Origin: Dipteris shenzhenensis
Lineage: Eukaryota; Polypodiophyta; Polypodiopsida; Gleicheniales
Length of the DNA: 64,000 nucleotides
Assembly: GCA_047967505.1 (NCBI GenBank)
Contig: CM106538.1
Reading direction: 5' to 3' (one strand)
Below are positions 1 to 10,561 of the stretch, piece after piece (position 1 is the stretch's first letter; each line of letters starts with the position of its first letter). The notes under the pieces were generated by a model. The model saw only the letters and a list, made by a program, of their open reading frames with translations, had not been told where the DNA came from and did no database searches. Both the position numbers and the translations under genes were made by a program.

Positions 1-700
1 GCACGTGGGAAGTCGGACTGCCGTACAGCAGTACGGACAGTCCATTTGTTGTATTTAATGAATGCTTGACGTGGCTGTACAGAACAGGATTTGCAGAGCT
101 GTGTGGGCTGATGTACAGCCACATGGGGCTGTTGTACGGACATAGTAAGCTGATGTACAGCCACTTGAGCTGTTGTACGGGCAGGGTCTTAGCTGTACGG
201 ACGGTTGCCAGCGTGGCAGCGTAAAGAGGTTATCCTTCCATTGGCTTGCTTTAGCTTATGCTTGAGCATGGTACTTTGAGACCAGGCTAAAGAAGAAGTC
301 ACTCATGCTTTGTTGGGTTTTCATTTGCAATGGCTTGTTGTGAAGAAGCCTAGTTGGCAGGGTGATTCACATTGAATGCTTGCAGATCAGAGATTGGCCC
401 TTGTGATCATGGGCTGTTCATTTTTGCTTTCACCCAATGCTTGGGTAGTCTAGTAAGCTAGTGGGCAGCAGGGGTAGTGTGGTCCGCGAAAGGCCTCGTG
501 GGCCTATGGGACAAGGTACAAAGTACACCAAAAGAATGATCTCATACAAGCCTCAGTGGGCTGGAGCAAAGGGTGCACTAAGGCCCTTGCTGAGTGCTAA
601 GACTGCTAAATTGATAACTCTACAGAGCTCAATAGCTCGATAAAAATCAGATATAACCCGGAGACTAGCATCTCTCTGAGAGCTGCAGCATGCTAAGATC
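1..700. other. Left edge, no recognised gene
   Basis: No coding region is recognised. The first 220 bases are built from variants of a 'gctgtacggac / gtacagccac' motif (see the 42-bp repeat at 107-190). Open frames here are short and unlike known proteins. It may be the tail of an LTR or LINE 3' region that continues to the left of the window. Confidence 0.5.
107..190. repeat. 42-bp imperfect tandem repeat, two copies
   Basis: The words 'gctgatgtacagccac' at 107 and 149 recur with a period of 42 bases. Each is followed by a 'gagctgttgtacgg'-like half. The halves contain short complementary words (gtacagc / gctgtac), so the unit is weakly palindromic. Similar single motifs lie just before and after. 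Confidence 0.7.
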
Positions 701-712
701 TGAGACTCAGGC

Positions 713-1365
713 TCAGAAGCCAAAGCACGGCGCCATGGTGGCTCGTTTGTGAGTGGTGAAAATGTCTCGGACCTGCGTTTGTTGGGATGTGTCATGCTGT
801 GATGGCGGAGGGGGACGTGGTCTCCTCGATCTCTGAACCCGTTGGGCTATGTTTAGAGTAACCCCTCGCCTCGGGTGGTTTCCCCCAAGGAAGGCTGTGA
901 TAGGATAGACCTCAATAGAGTGTGCTTTGGTCACTCTCTGTGCTGTAGGTGGTCTCTGCATCCTTCTCTCAGTAATCCAGGCTGCCCGCATGTCAGCTAT
1001 CTCCTCCACTTCCACCCCGATGTGTCCTGGAGCTGACTCAAATGCATAGAAGTCTGTGACATGACGTTGTACTCCGTCAGCCTCTCTGTCCTGTGGCTTG
1101 ATCGCCTCCTGCTGCTCTCTAATATGTCGTAGTAGGGTCTCCTTGTGTCAGTGCATCTCAAGTAGATATAGCCCAATGCAGACTTGGTCCTAGAAGTGGA
1201 TCAATCATGAGAGTGGACCGAAGCCGCTTCCCTCTTGGTAGAGGCAATGGTATCGTTCCCTGATCTCATAATAGGTTGGGAAGACACATAGGAAATGTTC
1301 CTCATGTCTGGATGGACTCCAAGGCCAGTCTCGGTAATCTCCATTGAGGCAAGTTTGAGTATCAC
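713..1365 (-). pseudogene. LINE ORF2 C-terminal fragment
   Basis: On the minus strand, 1180-1350 reads EEHFLC...YYEIRERYH...LYQE. This matches the layout of the plus-strand LINE tail at 3880-4280 (MEEQFAFRCP...YEICGRHYLSIQE), a zinc-finger-like C-terminus found downstream of many non-LTR reverse transcriptases. Further on, DFYAFES...VEVEEIADM corresponds to DFFHPGD...LALELTQ in the other copy. Frameshifts and stops break it. It is probably the 3' end of the LINE whose RT lies at 2084-3626, separated from it by the LTR-like segment at 1390-2080. The LINE identity is inferred from these matches and the neighbourhood. Confidence 0.6.
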
Positions 1366-1389
1366 CATTTGGGACTTCTCCTAAGAAAA

Positions 1390-2083
1390 TAAAGAGTAAT
1401 CTTTATTAGAATTGACTTCGGTCAAAGAATGGTGAAGTTGGTTAACCAAGAATAAGATTTATTGTTTTTACTTTTGCCTTGCATTGGTAAAAAGAGAACT
1501 GTGGGGACGCCCACAAGGGACTAGAAATAGTCCAAGAACTAGGAATGAATGCATTTTGCTAACCTCTAATGGGTTAAAGTGTTGGAATTTGTTTGTGCAA
1601 TGTGTAGGACCCAAGAGAGTGCAAAAAAGACCTAAGATTGGGGAGAAAAGCACAAAAAGCAGGTCCCACAAGGCTCTCAAGCAAGGACAATGGGGCGCCT
1701 CTTGAAAAGAGGGCCCACAAGACTAAAAGGGCGCCTAAAGCCTCCAATTTAGGAAGAAATGCCTGAAAGCTTGGCTTTAATGTAAAAGTAGCTTTTAGAA
1801 AGCAAGCCCTAGCTTTTTGCTAGGCCAAGTCTATAAAAGAAAGGCCCCAGGCCTCCTAGCTGTATTCAGAATCCTACTCAGTTCTATGCTCTTTCAAGAG
1901 CCATCTGTACAAAGATTATTCTATTGCAATAAAGACCTTTGGGGGTGTCCAGCCCTTATTTTTGGGCCCTAGTGTGGTGTTTTGTCTTATCTCCCCCACT
2001 CCCAGAGTTTTAATTTATTGCGAATCAACTATCTCTCCTCTAGGCTGAATTGCGATTTACTGTAGCTCCAAGATCTTGTATCA
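1390..2083 (+). repeat. LTR-like segment with TATA box and poly(A) signal
   Basis: No coding is seen. The plus strand has a TATA box (ctataaaag, 1831-1839) about 95 bases before an AATAAA signal at 1928-1933. That is the U3-R-U5 spacing of an LTR. It splits a LINE into its RT part (2084-3626) and C-terminal part (713-1365), as expected of an insertion. I could not find TG...CA ends with a matching target duplication, so the boundaries are uncertain. It may also include part of an internal region. Confidence 0.4.
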
Positions 2084-3626
2084 TTAGCATGTGTGAGTGC
2101 CTAGAGCAGGAGAACTTGCTGCGATTTCAGCCGCCTGTACTTGCTGCAAATTCTTTCCCGGGAGCCTAGCACTGCTGCGATTTTGGCCAAAGAGTGCCCA
2201 GGACCCTTTAAGGTTTGGTTTCACCCAGACTCTGTGGATGAAAGTCACTGTTTGAAAGATGGCATCAATCTGTAGGGGAGTCATGGAGGCGAACTTTGCC
2301 TGTACTATCTCATGTAAAATTGAGGGCTTACTTTGAATCATCACGAATCCCATAGTCATTTGTAGCCACTCAAATTTCCTCCACTCGTTCTGTGGTAAGT
2401 CACATCCCCAGAAGGGTGCTGCATACATGGCCATCGGTCGCACTAGTGTGTCGAAGAGCTAGCTCTTCGTTGTTGGTGGGTCCTGAAAGTGTGCCTGGAA
2501 GCACTGTCTCTCTACTCGGGCCAAAGCACCCCGTCCTCGAGTGAGTCGTGCCTGGGCTGCGTTGGTCATCGTGAAAAGGTGTCTTGTGAAGATTGCTCCT
2601 AGATATGTGTAGGATTGCACTATCTCCATTGGCTCATTACGATAGGTGAAGCTGAGTCGACGAGTCACTGCATGTGAGGTGTTGAAGACCATAACCTTAG
2701 TCTTCCCAAGGTTGACTGTCAAGTCTCTCTCCTTGCAAAACACCTCTAGTGCCTCCAGATGTCTTTGCAGCCCTTCCGCTGAGGATGATATGAGGACTAT
2801 GTCATCAGCGTATAGCAATATCTGTATCATGAGGTCACCCAAGAGTGAACCCTCGCCTCCTAGGCGATCTATGAAAGATGTGATCTCATCGATGTAGAGT
2901 CCGAAGAGGGTCGGTGAGAGTGGACAGCCTTGCTTCACTCCAATCGTGCTCTCGACTCAATCTGATAGACCGCCTGGGGCACGTACTCTGCCTTTGGCTG
3001 ACTCATATAAGCTCACCACACCCCAAATCAACGTCTCTGGAATCTGCATCTCCTATAGTCTCCTGATCATCCGGGAACGCGGGACCGTGTCAAAAGCCTT
3101 CTGAAAGTCTACAAAGCATGTGTAGGCTTTTTGGTGTTAGGATCTCGCCTCTTCAATGATAGCTCTCAAAGTGAATATGTGATCTAAGGTAAAATGCTGC
3201 CTTCGGAATCTTGCCTATCCTAGTGAATATGTGATCTAAGGTAGAATGTTGCTTGTCCTAGTGCTCGCTATCCTCGAGCCTCTGTATGACTACTGAGCTC
3301 CCTCTCTAGAACTGATCCATAAATCTTGGCCAGGGTATGACCAATCATGAGGGTGCGGTAATTTCTAGTCTCCATAGGGTCGCCGGCTTTTGTATCGGTA
3401 CAATAGTGGTGGTGCTCCAGGCAGGTGGGAAGCCATGACAAACAGCCTGGTTGAACATGTGTGCTAGGACCGGATGCCCATGCACAAAGTGCTCAGTCCG
3501 TAGACCCTCATGAACCTGTGCTTTCTGGTTGTGTAGCCGATGAAGTGCAGCCCGGACATTTTGTGTGGTAAATAAGTGACAATTGGTGGGCCTGGGCATA
3601 GAGTACATGTTTGGTGGTGTGCGCAT
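2084..3626 (-). pseudogene. LINE reverse transcriptase, broken
   Basis: This is a non-LTR retrotransposon reverse transcriptase, the enzyme for target-primed reverse transcription. Reading leftwards on the minus strand: an N-terminal stretch with HRLHNQKAQ...GLRTEHF and AWSTTTIVPIQKP (3345-3626), DFQKAFDTVPRSRMIRRL near 3070-3130, then KQGCPLSPTLFGLYIDEI and the catalytic box LLYADDIVLIS (2459-2938), and a thumb-like region YAAPFWGCDLPQNEW (2084-2443). In-frame stops and frameshifts separate the blocks, so it is dead. The YADD box and GCPLSPTLF motif place it among LINEs. It differs from the L1-type LINE at 50.9-56.1 kb (FADDT), so it is a separate family. The clade is not resolved. Confidence 0.85.
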
Positions 3627-3633
3627 CTGGATA

Positions 3634-3638
<5 letters not shown>

Positions 3639-3665
<27 letters not shown>
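3639..3665. repeat. (GA)n microsatellite
   Basis: About 13 uninterrupted GA units lie just upstream (minus-strand sense) of the LINE reverse transcriptase. Confidence 0.95.
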
Positions 3666-3879
3666 GTGAGGAGGGAGGGCGTTAGCAAGGTCAAGCGAGC
3701 AGGGTCGAGTGAGCAGCCAGGTTTAATTAACTCTCTTTGATTAATATCTCTTGAATCGTGTTTAGTTTGCAATTTGAGTTTTCAAAGAGTCATCCCCATT
3801 AGGGATGTAACTTGCCATTGCAAACTTGTCTTGTCTTGCTAATATCAATGCATCTCGTGTTGTTCTATCTGTCCCACAT

Positions 3880-4280
3880 GCCTTGGGGATCTCGATTGGG
3901 AAATTTTGAGTATCCTCTCACTGGCTACGTATTGGCACAGGATGACCAGAGGGCGAGAAGAGGGTATGCTATGCGAGAGACGGATCTGCAATCTATGCGA
4001 CATGCTAGAGGTTGAGATGGAGGAGCAGTTTGCATTCAGATGCCCTGTAAGTTATGAGATCTGTGGACGGCATTATTTATCTATTCAGGAGCAGATTTGG
4101 ACCAATCCAAATTTCTTGGCCCATCTCGATCAGCGACCAGCGGCCACTTGTCTCCTTTGGTTGCAGAGGAGGGACTAGAAGTCCCGTCACAACCTAGTGA
4201 GAGCACGATCATAGACTTCTTTCACCCTGGTGACCCGGACCAGAGACAGCTTGCCCTCGAGTTGACTCAGACATGAGGGC
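3880..4280 (+). pseudogene. LINE C-terminal zinc-finger fragment, opposite strand
   Basis: Plus-strand frame 3906-4178 reads ERRICNLCDMLEVEMEEQF, FRCPVSYEICGRHYLSIQE and then a short tail. The CxxC...C arrangement followed by EE-F is the usual cysteine-rich end of LINE ORF2. After a stop at 4177 the similarity to the copy at 713-1365 resumes (DFFHPGDPDQRQLALELTQ, about 4210-4270). It lies head-to-head with the minus-strand RT at 2084-3626, so it is a second, 5'-truncated LINE insertion or an inverted piece. Confidence 0.65.
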
Positions 4281-6147
4281 TGCAGGTATCTTCTCTTTAC
4301 TATTTGACTTGGGGAGATAGACTACTGAAGTGATGGTATTAGTCGCCAAATGATGAGCTACATCTCGGAGAGCTCTAAGCAGAGGGAGCCCCGACAAGCT
4401 AATCAGGTTGAGCAACCAAGAACACTTTATTGACTTCCTTCTTCGACGGTGCCAATTTTCACCAGAGCCTTTGTCGGCCGATCGTCTCTTCTATCCTCAG
4501 CCTACTAACGGAGTTGGTCCCCAGATAGCATACGTAGGTCAGCTGCGATCGACCCACTAATGAGGACCTCCGACCTTTTTTGGTATTGTGGTTCCCATAC
4601 GCACAGTCATTTGTGTACTCTCTTGAAAAAAGAGTGTGATGTATTTCTCTATCGCTATTTCTTGTCTCAGACATCAGCCTTGGCGTGGATGCCCGCTCTA
4701 GTGGCCCCACTCATCTTTTATTGTATCTGCTTTTCTTTAGTCTCATAGACCCTTCACTCTTTCTAAGAGTTTATAAACTTTCTTTCTATATTTCTTTCTG
4801 TCAACTCTATCATCCTCTGTACTTCCATTCAAACCATCATTAAAGACAGAATTTTCTGGAAAGATGACCATCTCTCCTATCTTTTCTCCTTATAGGGATA
4901 AGCAGTTCCTTGCGAAAGAATCAATTGGTGGGCAGTGCAATTGGGGAGTGGCAAGCAGCAAACGAGTAATAGAAGCTTGTTAAAGATGATTGGGAGAAGT
5001 GCATCAGCTCACCTTTCTGCCCTGAGATGCAAAGAATCTGAAGCCAATTTTATTGCCATGCGGCCGACTTTGTTTCTCTATTTTTGATTACTACGCTGTT
5101 CCTTTGTGTCATGTTCAGATCATGTCAATTGCATTTGTAGGCATGCTTAACGATGTTCCTGTGAGAGGGGCTCTTTGCTGTCTGTAGTTTGTGGTAGAGC
5201 GTCACCCAAAACTAGCCTTTAGGAACCATCACAACCTTATACTTGGAGACACGCCCTTTCAACTGTACCTCATCGAAGCACAGTTCAAAGTTGATAGCCA
5301 GGTCATTGAAGCAGAGTTTCAGCCTAACAGTTGTCCAAGCTAGTGCCACCAGCCTCTGTGGTATGCAGAAATCCCATGCATGGAAAAACCTCTACAAAGG
5401 TACTCTGATGCGTGGAGGTGGGCAATGAACAATCACACGCACATGAGAACTTCCAGAAGGAGTGGGCTTCTACATGTCACACTTCATGTAACAGAGGCAA
5501 TGCGGCTTCTATAAGCAGTCCACGGGCACCGCAGATACTGGCCATTGGCGGGTGCAAAGTTGGTGACATCATCAGCAGTGAAGGAGGAATCAGGGCCGGG
5601 GAGGAGGATGCAAAGGGAGAGCTTGCAGCTACGATGAAGCAGCCAACTCTTGAAATAGTTGAGGGCGAACAGAATAGTCGTGAATGCTTTACGAAGGGAT
5701 GCATGTAGCAACTATTGAATAGATCCTGTTGGGTGCTAGGGGTGACCTCATCACTTTGAAACTTCGCATATTCCATGGCCGTGTTAGTCTTCTGCTGTCC
5801 CTTGGCTGCTTGGGAACTCGAGCAGCTGCTACATCAGAGGGACTCAGGCAGTGCCACCATAGGGAGATCAGCCATTAAGGAAGGCCTATGAAAAATGTGC
5901 AGCAGTTCAACAGCATGGAGGGCCTCTACTTAAGAGGGAGGGCCACTACTTCAGATGGAGGGTCCTTGTAGTTGATGGACAGGGGCAGGCTTCTCGCTGA
6001 GGATTCTTAAGGCTCCCTAGGTAGCTGGGTGGGATACTTTTTAAACACTCGTATCTAAAGAATCACTAATGTGTTGTGTCTTACATGTCTTCATGACCAA
6101 GATAAGGCATCAAAAGATTACACATCATTGGGTTACAATGCACCATG
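4281..6147. other. Gap, no recognised gene
   Basis: Only short open frames occur and none resembles a known family. Frames of about 98 residues on both strands at 5412-5776 overlap one another and look like chance. No LTR ends, RT motifs or RNA genes are seen. It is probably old transposon debris. Confidence 0.5.
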
Positions 6148-6174
6148 CCCCCCCCCCCCCCCCCCCCCCCCCCC
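6148..6174. repeat. Homopolymer C tract
   Basis: There are 27 consecutive C residues on the plus strand, followed by an A/C-rich stretch (aaaacccaaacaaacacccc). Such tracts are prone to slippage and to sequencing error, so the exact length is unreliable. Confidence 0.9.
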
Positions 6175-9100
6175 AAAACCCAAACAAACACCCCGCCCCC
6201 ACTGCCACAGGCTTTTTACCTAGAAATTTTGCTGTTTTCTCTTGGAAACTTGGACAGTGGCATGGAGATGAACCCAACACCTCACATGTTTTTATGATGA
6301 GTGGTATGCCGAGAGTCTGCTATGGTGAAGATGAAGAATGCCTGTTATTTTGTTCTCACTCCACTGGGTCCATCTTCTACAATTCTACAGTACAGTATCT
6401 TCAGTGTGTCTACTGGCACGGAGAGAAGTTACTACCAGTCACCCTCCACATCGTGTGAGCCACTAGCCTCCGGTATTTGACGCATTGACTAATGTTCCTC
6501 TCTCCCACTAACAAGCAATAGTGTGCACGTTGAAGTCCTGGACCATGATGACATCAAGATCATGTGTAATCCAGAGGGCACTACTTGCTGTAATGTTTGC
6601 ATGGCAACGTGCAACCTTCCACAATTACCAATGCTGATATGACACCAAGCACCTGCTGGGAAACAGCAACTACTGCCCAATAAACATAGAAAGGCAAGAG
6701 TGCTGATCTTTCCAGCAAGCATATACCAACATTGGCGATGAATTGCTATGATAGTGATTCACTTTGCTCAACATATTTGCCCGTAGCAATTTTCCTCAAA
6801 CAAGATGCTGAAGACTTTGGAAGAGTTTCAAAGCTTCCCTAATGGTGTCCGTACTCTACAAACTCTGGAAGCTAGCTTACTCTTGTTCGCACTCATTCAA
6901 TTGAAAAAAACAAGCCCTACCAGGCTTGTTGAGCACATACAGAAAATACTTAGGACAGAGAGCTCATACGCCTGTGAAGAACATTGGCACTCTTGAATCT
7001 ACCACACTGCGAAAGTTAAAATGGTACCCATCAGGCATTATTGGGACCTTCCAGAACTGTCTAGAAGCCATGGTGGATTAGGGCAAGTCATATGAAGGAT
7101 TTGGCCAATGCATTGCCATGTAATAGGTGGACCCATGCATCTGACCTGATGATGAGCTCAGATATGAAACAGATACACCAAATATAACTTCTATCACACT
7201 AAGCGCTTATCACAAACAAACAAAGCTTGAAGATGAGTTTGATTTTGCTGTTCGTGAGCAGGCGAAGCATGCCTACTATTACTATATGTTTTAGAACAAG
7301 AGTGTCATGTTCCTCATATCCTTCATCACTAGAGCATGTAATCTAATGTAGAAGTTTCTGTCGCATAGCTTCCTTGAGTACCTCATTTTTTCGTCAGCCT
7401 CCATTGTGCTCACAAGAAACTTCCTGAAGCAGTCTTTTTTTAATGGTGGTTATTATAACCACAATGATTTTCTTCAGATGCATATTCTTCAGCTTCCTCA
7501 TCAAGAGAGTGGCCTCATTAGTTGTTTGAAGAGCATTGCAGTAGAAGCTTAGGTCTTGTGCTATCACACAATTAATTACTTAATGAGAAACACAAATTTA
7601 GGAAACTTCTACAATTCTGTTAAGTTGGACACCAGGTGGGGTATGAACGAGGCCTCACCTCCCACCATGGACAATCCTTGGTGTATTTCCTTAAATATAG
7701 CGAAGGAGAAACAAACTGACTCTAGGATCGAACTCCGGTGGACTCGGAACTCAAAGCATGTTTCAATAATTTTAATACACAATGATGTCAATGATCCCTA
7801 AGTGGAATCCATACAAAGATATCTGAAAGCCGCAACTCAAACAACTGGAACAACTATGTTTAGAACTTTAAAAACTGTGAACTAGATGTCTCCTGGCAAG
7901 GTTCTCTGCAATCTTGAACAATCACCCAAAAAGCTACCCAGTCCATAATTTCAACCTTAGCTTTGTGAGTGTAGCTAAATTCTACTCCTCACTCAATCCG
8001 ACCACCAGCCAGGCAGAAATGATCTGCAGAAGCAGATTGTGATTGGTGGGTTTAGGCCTTCCGGAGGATGCAGAAACATGTGATGATTTGGATTCTAGAG
8101 CAGGTGTAGAGCTAAAGGTGTCCCCAGTGTGAAATTGTAGTTCTGGGAAAGGTTTTGCTGGAATTTAAATTGTGGCTTTCTTACCAGGGTGAGATGCTCA
8201 CCAAATTATGATTTTGAGGACTAAAGGAACAAGCAGATGTGATTTCAGCAAGGGTAGAAAGAGATGGGAACAAGGAACTGGTAGGAACAGATGGCTTTAC
8301 AAACAGGGGCCTGCTGCATGAGATAACAGCAATTTCGTTTTCGGCTATGGAGGTGGCAAAAAGAAAGAATAGGGAGCACTTGCTAGCCTTGAAGTAAGAG
8401 GGTGAATAATGGCAATTTCTAGGGTTTGAACCCTTTTATGTCCTGCACACGAGGGTTAGTACATAAGCCAACAAAAGCGATCAACCTAATTTTTGACACA
8501 GATTGATGCGCACATTGAATACCGTGAGCTTCCAAATCTATGACAATGTACAGAGTCCTCAAAGCAAGACATCTCCTCACAAATAAGCCATATGTGCATA
8601 GAACAGAAATAAAAAAGCATCTATAATACATCATAATGATAGCCATATGTGCATAGAACAGAAATAAAAAAGCATCTATAATACATCATAATGATTAATT
8701 CCAAAATGTATTTAGTATACCCATATGCTACAACCTCCCCTTATTTTGTGTTCAATCAACAACATTGAAACCACGTTATTTTACTTAAGATCAGGGGCTA
8801 TCCAGGAAATGGAGGTAGCCAATACATAGCCTCGTAACATGTGGACCAATGCATGCTCACTCTTTCTTGACCTTAGAAGCTAACCTAATGGACTAATCAG
8901 CTCGACAGGATCCCCAACAAACTCTGCCCAACTAAGGATCCACTTGAGCTGAGGCACTGGCATGTATATGTGAGTGCAAAAGGGAAAGCAAATATAAACA
9001 AAGCTCCGCTTCATTCAGCAAGCTCCCTTCCCACCTTCTTGCAACCTGTGTTGATATTTTTAAGAAAATCAGTCAATAGGATTGCAATACATGAAAGGCT

Positions 9101-9435
9101 GTGGTTAGCAAATGCCCATAACCACCCAAAATTCTGAGCGTAAGAAGGAAATCATACTCTATGGGGTTATGGCATATACATTATAGATTCTGAACTTGTT
9201 GTATCGGTAACATGTGACTATGTCAGACAACGATGTGGATTTGGCCTTTTCCTTGGCCGCTTTGTGGGACCCCAGGTGGCCCTGAATAAGCTTAAAAAAT
9301 CATCCAAAGTTCCCAGGAAAATCCTATCGTATTTGTTGCCGCCCTAGAACTCATATAGAAATTTACAAGGTGGAAATGTAGCTAGGTGACCTACTAAAAT
9401 TCAAGCACTGACGGAGCATTGAATCTCCTTGTGAC
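6175..9435. other. Gap, no recognised gene
   Basis: I see no family match in six frames. The only clear structure is the exact 55-bp tandem duplication at 8586-8695. A B-box-like word (gttcgatcc on the minus strand, near 7727) has no matching A box. Intergenic sequence or decayed transposon. Confidence 0.5.
8586..8695. repeat. Perfect 55-bp tandem duplication
   Basis: The unit beginning agccatatgtgcatagaac occurs at 8586-8640 and again, base for base, at 8641-8695. Identity over 55 bases suggests a recent duplication or an assembly artefact. Confidence 0.95.
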
Positions 9436-9440
9436 AAGAT

Positions 9441-9747
9441 TGTTGGCGTAATTTTGTAGACAAGGTGTGTAGGGACTAGGCCTAGAGTCCTATTGTGAGT
9501 GTCCGTAAGTGTGTGAGTCTTAGGTGACCACTTGCCCACTTGTCCAGATTAGATTAGCTTTGATTTGATTCGTGTGTAACCTCATCTATGAGGTAGATAT
9601 GTGGTTGAGATAAGGCTTGCCCAGCCTATAAATGAGGCATCCATTGTACGTGCAAGATAACAATCAACAGGAGTGTTTCTGCCTCTGTCCTCGTGCATCA
9701 TGTGATCACGAATGTCTCTCTCTCTCTCGCTCGCCATTTCTCCCACA
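9441..9747 (+). mobile_element. Solo LTR with 5-bp target duplication
   Basis: The 307-bp segment starts TGTTGGCG and ends CTCCCACA, with aagat directly before it (9436-9440) and directly after it (9748-9752). A TATA box (cctataaat) lies at 9625-9633, about 60% of the way in, as expected at the U3/R border. No PBS or internal coding follows, so this is a solo LTR left by recombination between the two LTRs of an element. A (TC)n run (about 9714-9728) lies near its 3' end. Orientation is set by the TATA box. The superfamily cannot be told from the LTR alone. Confidence 0.85.
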
Positions 9748-10046
9748 AAGATGGTGTGCTTCTTTAAAACAAGCACTGACCAAAGAGGGCACTGGATGAC
9801 CTCTTTTAAGCAAAATGGTGTGCTTCCATGGTTTAACTGTGCAAAAGGGCTCGGTTGGCTTTGTTTGCTGTTTTGTGGCTGTCCCTTTGTCCCAAGCATC
9901 TTAGATGGTTGTTGGTTCCTAAATGTCCTTGATTCAAACCTGGCTTGGGATTTGGCACGGTTACCTTGGTTCTTCGACTCTTGAAGATATCTTGTGCTTT
10001 GAAGAGTTTCTTGAATTTTTATCGTCATGTCTACCACATGTCCTAT

Positions 10047-10124
10047 GTCATGCATGCATGCACGCACTTGCGCAGGCACATGTGCGTGCATGTGTGTGTG
10101 CGTGTGCGCATGCGCATGTGTGTG
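10047..10124. repeat. Alternating purine-pyrimidine tract (TG/CG/CA)
   Basis: This is a run of tgcatgcatgcacgcac, then tgtgcgtgcatgtgtgtgtg, then cgtgtgcgcatgcgcatgtg. Long alternating purine-pyrimidine stretches with CG steps are the sequence type that can adopt left-handed Z-DNA. It lies about 440 bp before the PPR exon, inside the presumed intron. Confidence 0.85.
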
Positions 10125-10525
10125 GTTTTAAGATTTCACCAAAAAATTGTGTGTGGTTTTAAGGAAAAAATGATGATAAGCTTTTAATGTTATAATTTAT
10201 GCCTACTTGTCATTATGTACTTTATAAGAAACCTCTCCTACTGTATTTAAGGGGAAACTACCTTTCTCATCCTTGACAAGTAAGGTACAATAATCTTCAT
10301 TCAACTGGAAAGTTGAACAACCTATGTGTCCCCCTTCAGATTACTTGAAAAACTTCAAGAAATAAAACCAGTCTACCATGTTCGTAATGGAGCTGCTCCC
10401 TGAAATTTCCTGTACATAGCGAAGCTAGTGTACATTGTGTGCGATGGCATGTTTGTTTAGTTTTCTCAGCTGTGGCTTTTTGTTCATTCTTCTAAAACAA
10501 TTCAGCTTTAAATTTATTAACAAGA

Positions 10526-10561
10526 GTGCCTTCGTTTTTTGTCTTGTTATTTTTTTTTCAG
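10526..10561 (+). other. Intron 3' end: polypyrimidine tract and acceptor
   Basis: The sequence ttttttgtcttgttatttttttttcag ends at 10561 and is followed by gtgtctgactgg. A long T-rich tract ending in CAG directly before conserved PPR coding is a textbook plant 3' splice site. The open frame runs back through it from 10526 without an ATG, so the coding exon begins at 10562 (phase 0). Confidence 0.85.

Noticed and set aside
7640-7760. B-box-like gttcgatcc suggesting a second SINE
   Set aside because: No A box at tRNA-like spacing on the same strand, and no repeated tail.
9582-10091. 169-codon minus-strand open frame
   Set aside because: It is antisense to the solo LTR and the alternating TG/CG tract, has no family resemblance, and its ends fall in repeats.
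10526-10561. PPR coding extended upstream to 10526
   Set aside because: It begins with GTG and translates a T-rich tract into MPSFFVLLFFFQ. The sequence is a splice acceptor, not coding.
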